In this document: positions 43,054 to 53,863 of the stretch, one piece after another
How positions within the stretch are numbered: the stretch's first letter is position 1
Layout: the number at the start of each line of letters is the position of its first letter
Assembly (NCBI GenBank): GCA_022836615.1
Contig: MU405345.1
Location: 1-64,000 of the forward strand
From: Annulohypoxylon bovei var. microspora
Taxonomy: Eukaryota > Ascomycota > Sordariomycetes > Xylariales > Hypoxylaceae
Length of the DNA stretch: 64,000 nt
Direction of reading: 5' to 3'
Made by a program: the position numbers and the translations under genes
Notes under the pieces: model-generated
Seen by the model: only the letters and a program-made list of their open reading frames with translations
What the model was told of the DNA's origin: nothing
Database searches by the model: none

Positions 43054-45390
43054 ATGTCCCTGGGAATTAATTCACTATGGAGGGCTCGAATTCTCAAAGT
43101 CCATATCGGAGGGTTCTCCCCAATTCCCAGGGAGCAGTACAATCCATTGTTTCTCCAACGATCGAGTCCCCGACAATGGTACTCGACTCCTATCGTGAGG
43201 GAGGTCGTTGTGAACGAGCCCTCGAAGCATTTGTCCCAATCGTCATTTGACAATAAATTGCGCAGAAGACTCATCAGGAGGAGATCTAACTCGGAACTTG
43301 TGGAACCTGCACTTGTAAAGTTTCCAGTTCAATATCGCACCGGGCGTTTGTCACGCAAAAGCTTGCGCCAGTATCAAAGAGGTGTTGCAAACCAAATTTT
43401 ATTCGACGCAGCGCGTGAGATTTCTGGAAAACCTCTAAGTACTTGGCGCACGACCTTGGCCTTTATGTTGCTGGTTACGCCTAGCCATGGGGAAGTATTG
43501 AATTTTCGGGTCATCATAGGGAAAGGCGTCTCAGCAGAAGCCCGCCAGATTCTCTCAGGGCCAGATACACACATTTCCGAGATCTGCCGAAGGAACGAAT
43601 GCTTCGTTCAAATCGAAAACTCTGTCACTAAGGATGAACAACTTATTTTCACCTTATCCGGCTCTGAAATCTCGGTCCGAAATTCGCTTCGAGATATCAT
43701 TGGAGTAGTAGGGGCAATCACCGCTGTTAGAATATCCGACCCGGCCTCTCAAAGACTGTTGTTGGATGTTTGGAAAGAAGCAGTAGAAAGACGACCGGAA
43801 ACGCGGCTTTTGCGTAGCGGAGAAGCTGGGGAGACTGTCGTCGATGACAAGACAATAACAGTAAAGGCATCGTTGTCCAACACTCATACAATTTACAAAC
43901 CCTACCGGTTAATCCAACGAGCTGACGATATCGGTCGCCCTATTAGTTGGACCAAAACATCCTTCGAAGAATATGTTGCAGCATTGGTTCATGGCGAAGT
44001 CCCAACCAGTCTCGCCCGATCGCTGTACCCAAATTATCCCGACCACCAACAAACAGTTGTTTCCATGCTTGTCAACCTATTCACCTCTCGAAACACCAGA
44101 CATGCAATTTCTCTGTCTGCGACGAAGATGGCTCTCCGCTTCATCGGATCCTGTGGTCATGGCTTTCGTCGCGAATCCTGGACAATCTATACCCGTGTGA
44201 GGCAGCTACACATGCCTTTAGATGCCGAAATATTCAATATATTTCTCGTTAATGCCTCGAAAGATAAAGATATTAATACCTTCAACAGAATATTAAGATT
44301 GATGGTCCGGAGAGGGTTTCCCCCACAGAGTCGTGCTTGGGTCGCATTCCTCGTGATGATTCAGCGCCCGGCAGCCAAGCGCTATATCGTGGCAAAACTG
44401 ATGGCCAAGAATCTGGACCATAATCCGATGATACTTCGCGCGATAGGCAGAGAAATGGCGATGGTCAATCTTGAAAGTCGACTATCAGCGGCGCCGTCAG
44501 CGACGCTTGACATCGAAAAGTTTGTGGACAAGATGAATGACGCGTTCGGCTCCGGATGGTTGGATGTAGTTACCCTCAACAAGATATTGGATTTACTCAG
44601 TATGCGAAACCGGCTAGACGCTTGTAAAGTTTTGCTGAGCGTTGTCCATAGTACTCAATGTACTTTGCCCGATGCAGTTACGCTAAACACGATGTTGTCC
44701 CGTGTAAATGGCTTTGCAAAGCAGATGGAAATGTTACAGTCAATATTAACTCGCTGGCCGCGGCTCATACCAGATGCTGTCACTTACCATCTGTTGTTCC
44801 GAATGGGTTGGACGAGACGTTACCCCAACATGCTTAGAGTGGTATGGCGATATGCTGTCCTTTCGGATAAGACAAGCTCTAGGATGCGACATACTCTCTC
44901 GAAGCTTATCAGGCAGACGGAGAATCCAAGTAACCGGACTGCCTTTTTAAAGGGGTGGGAGGGCGTGATATTTGGCCAAAAAGAACTGGCAGAAACACGA
45001 TTAACTCAGCCAGATATCCTCGAAGTAAGATATATGATGCCTAAATACGTTACGCATGCAAGGGGGATGAGACCGGCTGTCAATTTCGGAGACAAGCTTA
45101 AGGAAGCGATTTCAATGGATGTCAAGATACACCAAGCGCTGAAGGAGGGGAAGATGGCCGAGATAAAATCGCACACGGTGGATATACCATTAGAGCCGAA
45201 GGTGAGACGCGAAGCCAGCGAATTTCAGGCTCCCGGAGAAGAACCTGGACATAGTGCTCTCGGCGGCAAGGATTGGTATGACGAGCAGCTAGATATGCTT
45301 CAATCTCATTCCCAACCTGGCACTAAAACTCGGAAGGAAGATCGATGGGTCCAGACAGCTCTGGTGGAGGATGGAAATTATGAAAATTAG
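43054..45390 (+). CDS. Probable mitochondrial PPR-like protein
   Basis: A single exon coding for 778 residues. The first ~50 residues are basic and hydroxylated with almost no acidic residues (L-W-R-A-R-I-L-K..S-S-P-R-Q-W-Y-S-T), a likely mitochondrial presequence. From about residue 330 to 640 the protein is built of paired helices resembling degenerate pentatricopeptide repeats, for example D-A-E-I-F-N-I-F-L-V-N-A and D-A-V-T-L-N-T-M-L-S-R-V. Fungal proteins of this kind bind mitochondrial transcripts and support expression of respiratory-chain or ATPase subunits. A match to the ATP13/Aep2 family is possible from the H-A-I-S-L-S-A-T-K-M-A-L-R-F-I-G segment, but I am not certain. The ATG at 43054 is the first in frame. 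Confidence 0.75.
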   Translation: MSLGINSLWRARILKVHIGGFSPIPREQYNPLFLQRSSPRQWYSTPIVREVVVNEPSKHLSQSSFDNKLRRRLIRRRSNSELVEPALVKFPVQYRTGRLSRKSLRQYQRGVANQILFDAAREISGKPLSTWRTTLAFMLLVTPSHGEVLNFRVIIGKGVSAEARQILSGPDTHISEICRRNECFVQIENSVTKDEQLIFTLSGSEISVRNSLRDIIGVVGAITAVRISDPASQRLLLDVWKEAVERRPETRLLRSGEAGETVVDDKTITVKASLSNTHTIYKPYRLIQRADDIGRPISWTKTSFEEYVAALVHGEVPTSLARSLYPNYPDHQQTVVSMLVNLFTSRNTRHAISLSATKMALRFIGSCGHGFRRESWTIYTRVRQLHMPLDAEIFNIFLVNASKDKDINTFNRILRLMVRRGFPPQSRAWVAFLVMIQRPAAKRYIVAKLMAKNLDHNPMILRAIGREMAMVNLESRLSAAPSATLDIEKFVDKMNDAFGSGWLDVVTLNKILDLLSMRNRLDACKVLLSVVHSTQCTLPDAVTLNTMLSRVNGFAKQMEMLQSILTRWPRLIPDAVTYHLLFRMGWTRRYPNMLRVVWRYAVLSDKTSSRMRHTLSKLIRQTENPSNRTAFLKGWEGVIFGQKELAETRLTQPDILEVRYMMPKYVTHARGMRPAVNFGDKLKEAISMDVKIHQALKEGKMAEIKSHTVDIPLEPKVRREASEFQAPGEEPGHSALGGKDWYDEQLDMLQSHSQPGTKTRKEDRWVQTALVEDGNYEN

Positions 45391-45903
45391 GGGGCAAGTG
45401 TATATTATGATGACTTATACGATATCTTGTCGAACATACCTAGCATAGAGGATAGAGCCAACTCGGAGATACCCATAAATATTAGGTTACCGATGTGTAA
45501 TGAGACTTTAGGGATATTAGAAGACTTTGTTCAATCATCAAGCTATCAATCATACACATGATGCTTCTTAGGGCACGTGAGGTTCAATATCTAGGTACGT
45601 GAAGTATTGATATTCGATATTTGTACCTACCTAAATTTGATATTGCTATAAGTCAGTGCTTCCCTCAATAGTACCTGCCCCAATCTGCCTAGATACATGG
45701 ATATGTGCTATAGATATTTTAAAGTGGGCGATGTCAAAGCCATTGATAACCGTTCTCTCTACCTAAATATTGTGTTGCTGTAGCTGCCGTAGCTGCAGGT
45801 AGGTACCTACCTTCTAAATTCAGAACGGTACAGTTAGCAAAAACCACTTTAACTTTGGCAAATTCGCAATATCTCGTCTTTCATTTGCCCCTCCAACATT
45901 TAA
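45391..45903. other. Spacer with TAGGTA palindrome
   Basis: 513 nt. It holds a perfect 16-base palindrome at 45797-45812 and is otherwise gene-free. The right end is the promoter of the dipeptidase gene. Confidence 0.55.
45797..45812. repeat. Perfect 16-bp palindrome AGGTAGGTACCTACCT
   Basis: A self-complementary 16-mer 92-107 nt upstream of the first ATG of the dipeptidase gene. It could be a dimeric factor site or part of a dispersed genomic motif. Confidence 0.8.
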
Positions 45904-47599
45904 ATGCCCCGCACCGTTCTCACGCGACTTCCTTCAAGTCAGCTCAAGCTTCTTAAAACCCCAACTTTGTCGTCTTACTTCTTTACAAACTACAAACCGT
46001 ATTTTCGTTTATTCTCACTTTCGACTAATAATACCACTGTTACTGCTTCACATTCTTTCAGAAGAACGTACCTTACTCCAACCGTTCGAGCACATCAATC
46101 CCGCAAGATGGCTCCTCAACTTGACGGGTACTTTGCCCAAGTCGACACTCTATCGTCGCACTTTATCGACCGCCTTGCCAAGGCTGTTGCCATTCCCTCT
46201 GTGTCTTCGGACGCCGCCCGCCGACCTGATGTTGTCCGCATGGCCCATTTCCTGGCCGACGAGCTCAAGACCCTGGGCGCCACCGTCGAGCTCCGACCCC
46301 TCGGCAAGCAACCCGACGCGCCGGAGCTTGAGCTCCCACCTGTCATCCTTGCCCGATACGGCAGCGATAAGAGCAAGCGCACTGTCCTGGTCTATGGACA
46401 CTACGATGTCCAGCCTGCCGAGAAGAGCGACGGCTGGAGCACTGAGCCTTTCACCCTGAAGGTTGGCGAAGACGGCCGCATGTTTGGCCGTGGCAGTACA
46501 GATGACAAGGGTCCGGTCCTCGGCTGGCTAAACGCCATAGAGGCGCACCAGAAGGCCGGGGTCGACTTCCCTGTCAACCTTCTCATGTGCTTCGAGGGCA
46601 TGGAAGAATACGGATCTGAAGGACTGGACGAACTTATCGAGAAGGAAGGAAAGGGTTATTTTGCGGATGCTGATGTTGTCTGCATCAGCGACAACTACTG
46701 GCTAGGTACAGAGAAGCCATGCCTGACATATGGTCTCAGAGGCGTGAACTACTATTCCATCGAGGTCTCAGGCCCCGGCGCCGACCTGCACAGTGGTGTC
46801 TTTGGCGGCACGGCACAGGAGCCCATGACAGATCTGGTGCGTGTGCTTGCTACCCTTGTCGACACCAACGGCAAGATTCTTGTCCCTGGAATCATGGAGC
46901 AAGTAGCTCCGGTCACGAGCGAAGAGGAGGGTCTCTATGACAACATCTCTTTCACGATGGAGACCCTGCACGAGTCCCTCGGAGCCAAGACTACCATCTT
47001 CGAGGACAAGAAGTCGACCCTAATGGCTCGATGGCGATACCCTTCGCTGTCTGTCCACGGTATTGAGGGAGCCTTCTCAGCACCGGGTGCCAAGACGGTC
47101 ATTCCCGCCAAGGTCATTGGCAAGTTCTCCATCCGCACAGTTCCCAACATGGAGATCGAGCAGACGAACGAGCTGGTCTACAAGTATGTCAACGAAACGT
47201 TTGCCAAGCTAAACTCTAAGAACACCTTGAAGGTGTTCGCTCAGCACTGCGGCAAGTGGTGGGTCGCTAGCCCTAACCACTGGAACTTCCGGGCCGCTGG
47301 CAAGGCGGTTGAGCGTGTCTGGGGTGTCCAGCCGGACTTCACGCGCGAGGGTGGAAGGTAAGCTATCTTCTATTAATTGCTTCTATATAGGATAGTTCTT
47401 ACACTAACATTGGTATAGTATCCCTGTAACTCTCACATTCGAGCAAGCCACCGGCAAGAACGTTCTCCTGTTGCCCATGGGCTCCTCAACAGACGGTGCT
47501 CACTCGATTAACGAGAAGCTGGATAAGCGAAACTACATCGAGGGTATCAAGCTGCTAGGTGCGTACTTGCACTACGTTGCAGAAGAGCCTCAGCAGTAG
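45904..47599 (+). CDS. DUG1: Cys-Gly metallodipeptidase Dug1 (M20 family, CNDP type)
   Basis: Two exons: 45904-47357 and 47419-47599. They give 544 residues from the first ATG. Intron ends are GTAAGC..TAG, and the join reads E-G-G-S-I-P-V-T. Zinc-site motifs of the M20 family are clear: V-Y-G-H-Y-D-V-Q-P (His/Asp), S-T-D-D-K-G (bridging Asp), E-G-M-E-E-Y-G-S-E-G (catalytic and ligand Glu), I-S-D-N-Y-W, and in exon 2 S-S-T-D-G-A-H-S (terminal His). Dug1 cleaves Cys-Gly in glutathione breakdown. The second in-frame ATG at 46108 starts MAPQLDGYFAQ, the usual Dug1 N-terminus, giving 476 residues. The preceding 68 residues have no Asp or Glu and many Arg/Lys/Ser/Thr, like a mitochondrial targeting signal. 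The first ATG has T at -3; the second has A at -3 and G at +4. Confidence 0.94.
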
Positions 47600-48357
47600 G
47601 CTTTTGTCCGGAGTTGTTAGCTTGCATACAGTGATGGGGTTATGACTCATTCACTGCATGGTATCGTAATTGATAATGAGAAAGATGTGAAATGAGAACA
47701 TGGCTATAGTGATTTGTGAATGTGAATTGTGAGCTATCTACTAGGTATATAAGAGAAATCAATGCTGTAGTTCTTGTGTGCTGTTCAGACTTCGCAGGTT
47801 TGGACCAAATTTAGGTACTACGCGCGCCCCCCTATTTGAGTAACCCCTATCCTACTAGATCACACTAGAGTATTACTCTGGATATTTTTCGGGTGAGTCT
47901 GCAATTACAATTAGGTAGCGCTATGCTGTGATCTGCCCCTAGGGAGAATACGAGCAAATCATAGCTCTGAACATTTACATGAAACAAACGTATAGATGCC
48001 TACCTGTGTTAGCTCTTTAGTTTGTGTAACACCCGAGTATTTGCTTCCTTGATTTTGAGTCTATTCTTTTATTATTACTTGGTTTCTTTTTGTTAAGCTT
48101 TCCTTCGTGCCCATACCGAGCAATACACCAGGTAGGCATGTTATCGTCTATATCGGCGTTGTACAACAGTAATATACGTTCAGGTTCCCATCGCTAGGAG
48201 AAATGCGTGTATGTAACTCCCTGCCCCCTTTTCCCCCTCGGCTCGGCCTTTTACGTGCCTCATCTACATACCTAGATAGTAAGCAACCCCTCCACCCACT
48301 CCCCAACTCGTAGCTCGGGCACATCACCTTAACAACACCTACCCCTTTCCATTAAAA
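47600..48357. other. Convergent spacer
   Basis: 758 nt between the dipeptidase and hemerythrin-like genes, which point at each other. It should hold both 3' UTRs. No gene. Confidence 0.55.
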
Positions 48358-49774
48358 TTACCTATGTATTTCTATTTCGAGAAACGCGAGCTCCCGCCGC
48401 CGCCCCCACACGTCGCACGGCAGGAACCGCCACGCCCCGGCGTGCCGCGGCGACAGCCGGTCGGCCACGGCGTGGATCGCGGGGACCGAGAGACGCGCCC
48501 CGCCGTCGTAGGCCGTGTCCCGCAGCCGGATCGCGAGCGGCGCGACCGTGTACCGGTCTGCGCGCGCGTGGAAGGCGGACTCTGCCGCTAGGTGGGTTTG
48601 TGTTAGGGAGGAGGCGCGGTTGGTCCGGCGGGGTTTGCGCGGTTTGAGTTTGGGTGGTGCTGGCGCTGCTGCTGCGATTGATGTGGTGGATTTGGACGGC
48701 GGGGAGGGCGTGCAGGACGGCGGCGTGGAGATCGAGGGTGAGGTTGAGGTTGAGGGTTGGGAGGGGGAGGGGGAAGGTGAGAGGGATGGGAGAGAGGAGG
48801 TGGATGGGGGAGCGCGAGCGCGAGCGCGGGGCGAGGTGCAGAGCTCTTGCATGTGCAGCAGCGTTGGGATTTGGTTGTGCAGGTGAGGGACGAGGACCGA
48901 GGCGAGGGAGGTGAGGAGCGTGCGTAGAGTTGATGGTGCGTATGATGATGGTTGGGGGTGTGTTTCGACGGCGTAGGAGTGCAGGTTTTGGAGGAGCGTT
49001 GGGAGGTCGGGTGATGGAGTTTCAATGTCTTTCTCCTTTCCTCCTTTTTCTTCTTGTTTATTATCGCTATCTGCATCATCAGCATTGTCAACACCCCCAT
49101 CTCTTCCCGTCCTCAACCCCTTTTCCCTCCCTCCCAAAATTCCCCTCTCCAGCCCCAACACGGCTTCAAAACCCGGTAGCATAGCGCTCTCCTTCATCTC
49201 ATGATAATCTAGCACCCAGCCGCTCCATACCCGCGCCAGAAACAGGAAATCTGCCACGTCGACGGGGTCACGGACGAACGGCGCTTGCAGGTACAGCGCG
49301 TTGAGGCCGCGCAGCATCGCGTTGTGCGTGTGGGATAGCTCGTTGGCTATGTGGTGCGCCGAATGGGTTATCTGTGGTTCTGGTGGTTAGGACCTAGGCT
49401 AAGAAAGATGAGATGAAGTGTATATGATGGTGAGTAGGCGTAGGTATGGGCGAGATTAGCTTTCGGGGAAGAGGGATGAGGAGGGGAAAAGGGGGTAGGA
49501 TAGGATGAGACGAAAGACATACACGCTGAGTTCGAGATAGAGGTTCGATGAGCGGCCACGGTTCGTCTGCCCATGGTTTTCGAGCGATGGCCTTGGCCTT
49601 GCCTTTTCCCTTACTGTTATCCGTAGGAAGATCTGGAGAAGGATCTGGAGGAGGATCTTTGGGAGGTTGTACATCACTAGCCGAAGGGGTCTTGGGAGGA
49701 GGAGGAAGAGAAGGAGCAGAGGGTCTGGGTTCTAGCGTTGTGATGATGGCCATTCCCGCTCTCGAGAGAATCAT
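48358..49774 (-). CDS. Hemerythrin-like (HHE) domain protein
   Basis: Two exons: 49774-49523 and 49371-48358. They give 421 residues. The donor is GTATGT, the acceptor CACAG, and the intron is phase 0, joining S-R-T-Q-R to I-T-H-S-A-H-H. The N-terminal ~80 residues are Pro/Lys-rich. The helical bundle then shows H-S-A-H-H-I-A-N-E-L-S-H-T-H-N-A-M-L-R-G-L-N-A-L-Y-L-Q-A-P and, about 40 residues on, D-Y-H-E-M-K-E, the H-x-x-x-E type iron-ligand motif. A ~200-residue Ser/Pro/Thr-rich insert follows before a final conserved segment. Fungal homologues bind a di-iron or similar centre; the function is unclear. An in-frame ATG at 49753 is an alternative start. Confidence 0.82.
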
Positions 49775-50529
49775 CGTGAGTCCGGGTACACCTTTCGTGT
49801 CCGGCGCCTAGTTCTCAAGGACTACGAAAGGACAGAAAGAATCATTTGAAGCGGGTAAGACGAGACCGTTATAAGCCACCTTAGCAAGCAGAGGACACGG
49901 GACCTGACATAGCAGCAGCTTTGTGAACCTCTCTATTTCATCTCGGTCAATATTCCTATTCCTACCTACCTTCTACGATGAGTCTTCGAAAAGTCGAAAA
50001 TTGATTGCATGTCCGCTCACCTCTTATCAGCTACAGCCACACCAGCAACTGGGCGGCGCCATCCCAAGTTAAAAATCGATTTATCGTGTACGCCACCCTC
50101 CCCAATATTGGATCACAGCAGCTAGGAAAGCGTCAATATTCGGCGGAGGCGTTTATTCTAGATAGCTACAAGATAGCTATTTTTTTACCTTGTTCCTCTC
50201 TCGCCCAGAATGTAACTCGGAGCAGTCGATGACCGCTCATGGTCGCATTGAGGCTGTTCTCGGCCCGGCGATTTGAATGTGCCACGAGCCAGGCTACCCA
50301 GCAGCTGACTTCTGCTGAATCCCACGATTAATAAGCCGCAGGAGATCGCGAGCGGTGGAAACCTTCCGGTCCATAAGTGTCAGAAGTATTTTTTGATATC
50401 ATGTAGTGCGACACTATCTCCTGCCCACCCCCCACCGTGTAAACCCCTTCTAATGGTATCCCAAGACTTTTGCTCCTGAATCTTATGCGGAACGCTACAT
50501 CATATATCATGAGCATATAGGCGAACTCG
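49775..50529. other. Spacer between two minus-strand genes
   Basis: 755 nt. It should contain the promoter of the hemerythrin-like gene and the 3' flank of the dysferlin-domain gene. No supported gene. Confidence 0.55.
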
Positions 50530-51912
50530 TTACGGAAGTTCGCTCTCGCCCTTAACTCCCTGAGGACCGCTGTTATCGAGTCCTTCCCAAGTCCGATCCC
50601 AACCTTTAACGCAGTCCACGGCCCCTCTAGACTCACCGCCTTCCGCCATATCCTTGATATCGCTCCAATATTCCAACCTCCGGACCTCCTCGTCAGCATG
50701 CTTGATTGCTTCGGCCAGATTTTCGGCCTTTCGTTGAGTCGCGGGTGCTTTCCCTTTGTCTCCTTTGTTCCCTTCGTCTACCTGGTCGTCATGAAGCTGT
50801 ATGAGTCTCGCCAGCAGTAGCTTCCGGGTCGCCTGAAATACAAATAGAGACATGATCTCGTGCATGTAATCATCCAATTGCTGCAAGTCGTCTGAGCAAT
50901 GCTCGATGTAGTTCTCCATAGCCTCGAGCCGTTCCCGGTCGATGCGCGACCGCCTTAGAATCGGCATTAACTCATCGACAGAAGTTATATCTACCTTAAG
51001 TTCATATTCTTCTTCGTCGCCTCGTCTTGAATCCCTAGACATCCTAGGAGTCTCTTGGGATAGGCGGGCCGATAGTTGGTCAATGCTCGCACGATCTCCA
51101 TGCCTCCTCGTAGAAGTAACTGAGAAATATTCGGGGTTCAGCAAGTGTGCGTCGTTTGCCTGGTAACCTAAACCCTTTTTTATTCGCCTTCTGATCCACG
51201 CTCTCCTCCGCACGAACGAATTATACCACTTAGGCCCGTGCCACGAGAAGTTCTTGGCGAACATAAACGAGTATTCCCAGCCATCGCCATCTGTCTGGAT
51301 GGCCTCGTCGCGATTTATGCGCCACTCAGGCCAAGCCCATTCCCAGCTCGGGTCGGGAACCTGAGCAGTGCGGATGTCTGTGGGGCTGGGTTTGTGCACG
51401 AAGTTGGTCCAAGGCGTGGGATCTAGATTTCCTAACGCGGCGGAAGAGAAGAGAGGTATACCGCAGAGAAATCCACCGCGCTGGTTCTCATATAGTATGT
51501 CAATGGCCGACTCATAATCTTTCGGAGATCGCGTGCGACGCTTCTTGCCACCATAACTCTTCCCAGGACTATTTTCTTTTGCGACAGGTTTCTTTGCTGC
51601 TACCGGATCTCCAACATCCTTCGCAGAAGTCTGTGATGTGTCCTGTTCGCCGGAAGGACCGGCGTCCGTATCTGTATTGGTTTTCGGTTGACCATCTTCT
51701 GTTTCGGGAGGCTGCGTCGACGGAGATCGACTGTCGGGCGAAATCAGCGGTTGATTTGAAGTAGAATGGCCGATGTTAATAACAGAATTGGGCGTCAGGG
51801 GATCTTCGTTCGCCGCGGTGTGGTCGACCAGACTGATTTCATGATCAATCTCGGTATCTTTTAGCGAAGGCACGCGACGAGAGCTGCGCAGATGCGCTTT
51901 GGTCTTGGGCAT
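50530..51912 (-). CDS. Dysferlin-domain (Mug65/Spo73-like) protein
   Basis: A single exon coding for 460 residues. The N-terminal ~135 residues are Ser/Thr/Asp-rich and end in K-K-R-R-T-R-S-P-K. From about 138 the conserved part begins: L-Y-E-N-Q-R-G-G-F-L-C-G-I-P-L-F-S-S, then D-P-T-P-W-T, then P-D-P-S-W-E-W-A-W-P-E-W. The next pieces are G-W-E-Y-S-F-M-F and K-W-Y-N-S-F-V-R-R-R-A-W-I-R-R. This is the DysF N/C motif pair found in fission yeast meiotically upregulated Mug65, yeast Spo73 and fungal peroxins of the Pex23/Pex30 type. No transmembrane helices are seen, which argues against a Pex23-type peroxin. A role in membrane or spore-membrane dynamics is inferred from the family. Confidence 0.83.
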   Translation of the reverse strand: MPKTKAHLRSSRRVPSLKDTEIDHEISLVDHTAANEDPLTPNSVINIGHSTSNQPLISPDSRSPSTQPPETEDGQPKTNTDTDAGPSGEQDTSQTSAKDVGDPVAAKKPVAKENSPGKSYGGKKRRTRSPKDYESAIDILYENQRGGFLCGIPLFSSAALGNLDPTPWTNFVHKPSPTDIRTAQVPDPSWEWAWPEWRINRDEAIQTDGDGWEYSFMFAKNFSWHGPKWYNSFVRRRAWIRRRIKKGLGYQANDAHLLNPEYFSVTSTRRHGDRASIDQLSARLSQETPRMSRDSRRGDEEEYELKVDITSVDELMPILRRSRIDRERLEAMENYIEHCSDDLQQLDDYMHEIMSLFVFQATRKLLLARLIQLHDDQVDEGNKGDKGKAPATQRKAENLAEAIKHADEEVRRLEYWSDIKDMAEGGESRGAVDCVKGWDRTWEGLDNSGPQGVKGESELP

Positions 51913-52965
51913 CGTTCGAATAAGACAAATTCAGCATAATGAAAGCTATCGCATAGTCGATAATAGTATGAAATTGGAGTGGACGCTACTCGTTAGTTAA
52001 GCTAGTCCTGACTATGAAGCACAATAGGATATTTTAGGATGTCAACTGTTTATGTTCAGTTGAACGTACAGCCTAGCAGCTCTTGGAGGGAGAAGAAGCA
52101 ATATGCTTCAGGGTGATGCTTCCAAGTCTAATGTTAAGTCTTAACTAAAAAGCTAAAGACATATGGGCCTGGAGCTAACATCAATGATGACGAAGGAGGC
52201 TAAAAACCAGTTATGAGTCTTCGAAGCTAGTTAACAACTAATAAAACTAATAGCACTGATCTTCAGCTTTAAACTAGCTGGGCCTCGGACTAGTATGCAG
52301 ATAGGCCTTTAATTTGGGAGAGGAAGTGTATGTATTCAACTTCTGAGGCCACACAAAGACCAAGAATTGGATTTCACGATATCAAAAATGTAGTTGTTGG
52401 TGATGTAATTCGAGGATAAAAAATAATAATAATAAACATTAGCTGCATCTCCCTAGTACGAAGTGATCTAGAACGTGCTTGCCAATTGAAGAGCTTAGGT
52501 TATGTGGGTCTCAAATAATATATTGAAGTAGACTCAATATAGGTACTTGAAGGAAACCTGAGCCATCTACCATGTTGCGTAAGAACATAGGTCACTTCGA
52601 AGTCTCTTAGCTGTTACACCTTCTCCCCACTTCGCATTAAATATACTCTACGTCATGTATCTTGTGACAATGGAGCAATCATCGAGTAAAAGCAACCACC
52701 ACTTGCAAGGTACGGAGCGAATCGCCATAAACTTGAGTCGGGAAGCACCTAGGCACCTGAAGGTAAAGTCGTACGTTGTCTAAGAGGTACTTGTACGTAG
52801 TTATTAGCAATAAATTGACTCTTTAGCCTTGACGTCCAATAACTTCAACTTCTCATCTCAATCCTCACGCCTAACTGAAGCTCGTAACACCCAAAGTCCT
52901 AACCATTCGATATCAACTTGTTCCTGAATCTCATTCTACAACACGTACGGAACAAACAAATCACA
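51913..52965. other. Divergent spacer
   Basis: 1.05 kb between the divergent dysferlin-domain and small-protein genes. It probably holds both promoters. AT-rich and without a gene. Confidence 0.55.
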
Positions 52966-53530
52966 ATGTCGAGATCTAGATTACCCCTCCTGGTCGGTTT
53001 AACCGCTGCTGGTGGCGTTGGCTACTACTTCTATAGCGCAGGTGGCGATAGCAAGGTCGCCCAGAAGAAAGCTGAAGGTTAGGCTCTTCTTAACTATTTT
53101 ACTTTACGTCAACATTCCATCTCGAACTGTCATTCTCAGCATGGAAATATTACGTATGAACTGACAACGTAAAAGCCGACGCGCACAGAATCTCTTCCCA
53201 GTTTAAATCGGAGTTGCCCGGTCGGGGAGAGCAGGCGAAGAAGGATGCGGAGAAGTATGGCGCACAAGCCGGCGCAAAGGTCGACAGCACCGTAAGTCGC
53301 CCTGTCGCATTTTGCGTGGTGCTCGTCGTAAATTCTGACAACCTCTTGATAACTAGATTGGAAAGACGCAAGCCGAATTGCGAAAGGCCGCTGACGAGGC
53401 CGAGGCCTACGCAAAGGACGCCAAAGCTACTGCTCAGAAGAAGATTGACGAGTTCGACAAGAAGGTCGAGGCCGAAGCGTCTAAGGCCAAGAGCGGCATC
53501 TCAAGCTGGTTTGGCGGCGGCGGAAAATGA
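52966..53530 (+). CDS. Small membrane-anchored helical protein (calcofluor white hypersensitive type)
   Basis: Three exons: 52966-53077, 53176-53291 and 53357-53530. They give 133 residues. Donors are GTTAGG and GTAAGT. The second exon begins after an AAAG acceptor; an upstream CAG would bring a stop. The N-terminus R-L-P-L-L-V-G-L-T-A-A-G-G-V-G-Y-Y-F-Y is a short hydrophobic anchor. A Lys/Ala/Glu-rich amphipathic helical region with L-P-G-R-G and repeated A-K-K-D-A-E-K follows, and the end is G-I-S-S-W-F-G-G-G-G-K. Fungal databases commonly label this family as calcofluor white hypersensitive protein; that name comes from memory of the family, and the cellular role (possibly mitochondrial) is not established from the sequence. 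Confidence 0.78.
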
Positions 53531-53863
53531 CTTAGTTAACTGATGAAGTCTTTTACCTATTCTAAGATGGCACGACAGCCTCACTTAGGACCTGAGGGTT
53601 GTCTGGAATAGTCGAACGGATTGTTCTGTATGATTGACGTTTATACGTATCAAGTGCCTAATAACTTTTTTTATCAAACCAAGATAACTTGTAAGACAGA
53701 CGACAAGTCTTATGATATGAGGTCTCCCGGCCCATCGTGATATCGTCTCTTGACGCCTAGATCTTTTAACGCCGTAACTCCCCATGCCGTATGCGTATAA
53801 ACCGTGGTCCCCAAACGCCTGACGGTCGTAAATCATGCAGATGCTTCCCAACAGCCTGGCGAA
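53531..53863. other. Convergent spacer
   Basis: 333 nt between converging genes. No gene. Confidence 0.55.

Noticed and set aside
48364..49184. Plus-strand frames opposite the hemerythrin-like gene
   Set aside because: They are Gly/Glu/Arg repeats mirroring the Pro/Ser-rich insert of the real protein and have no motif.
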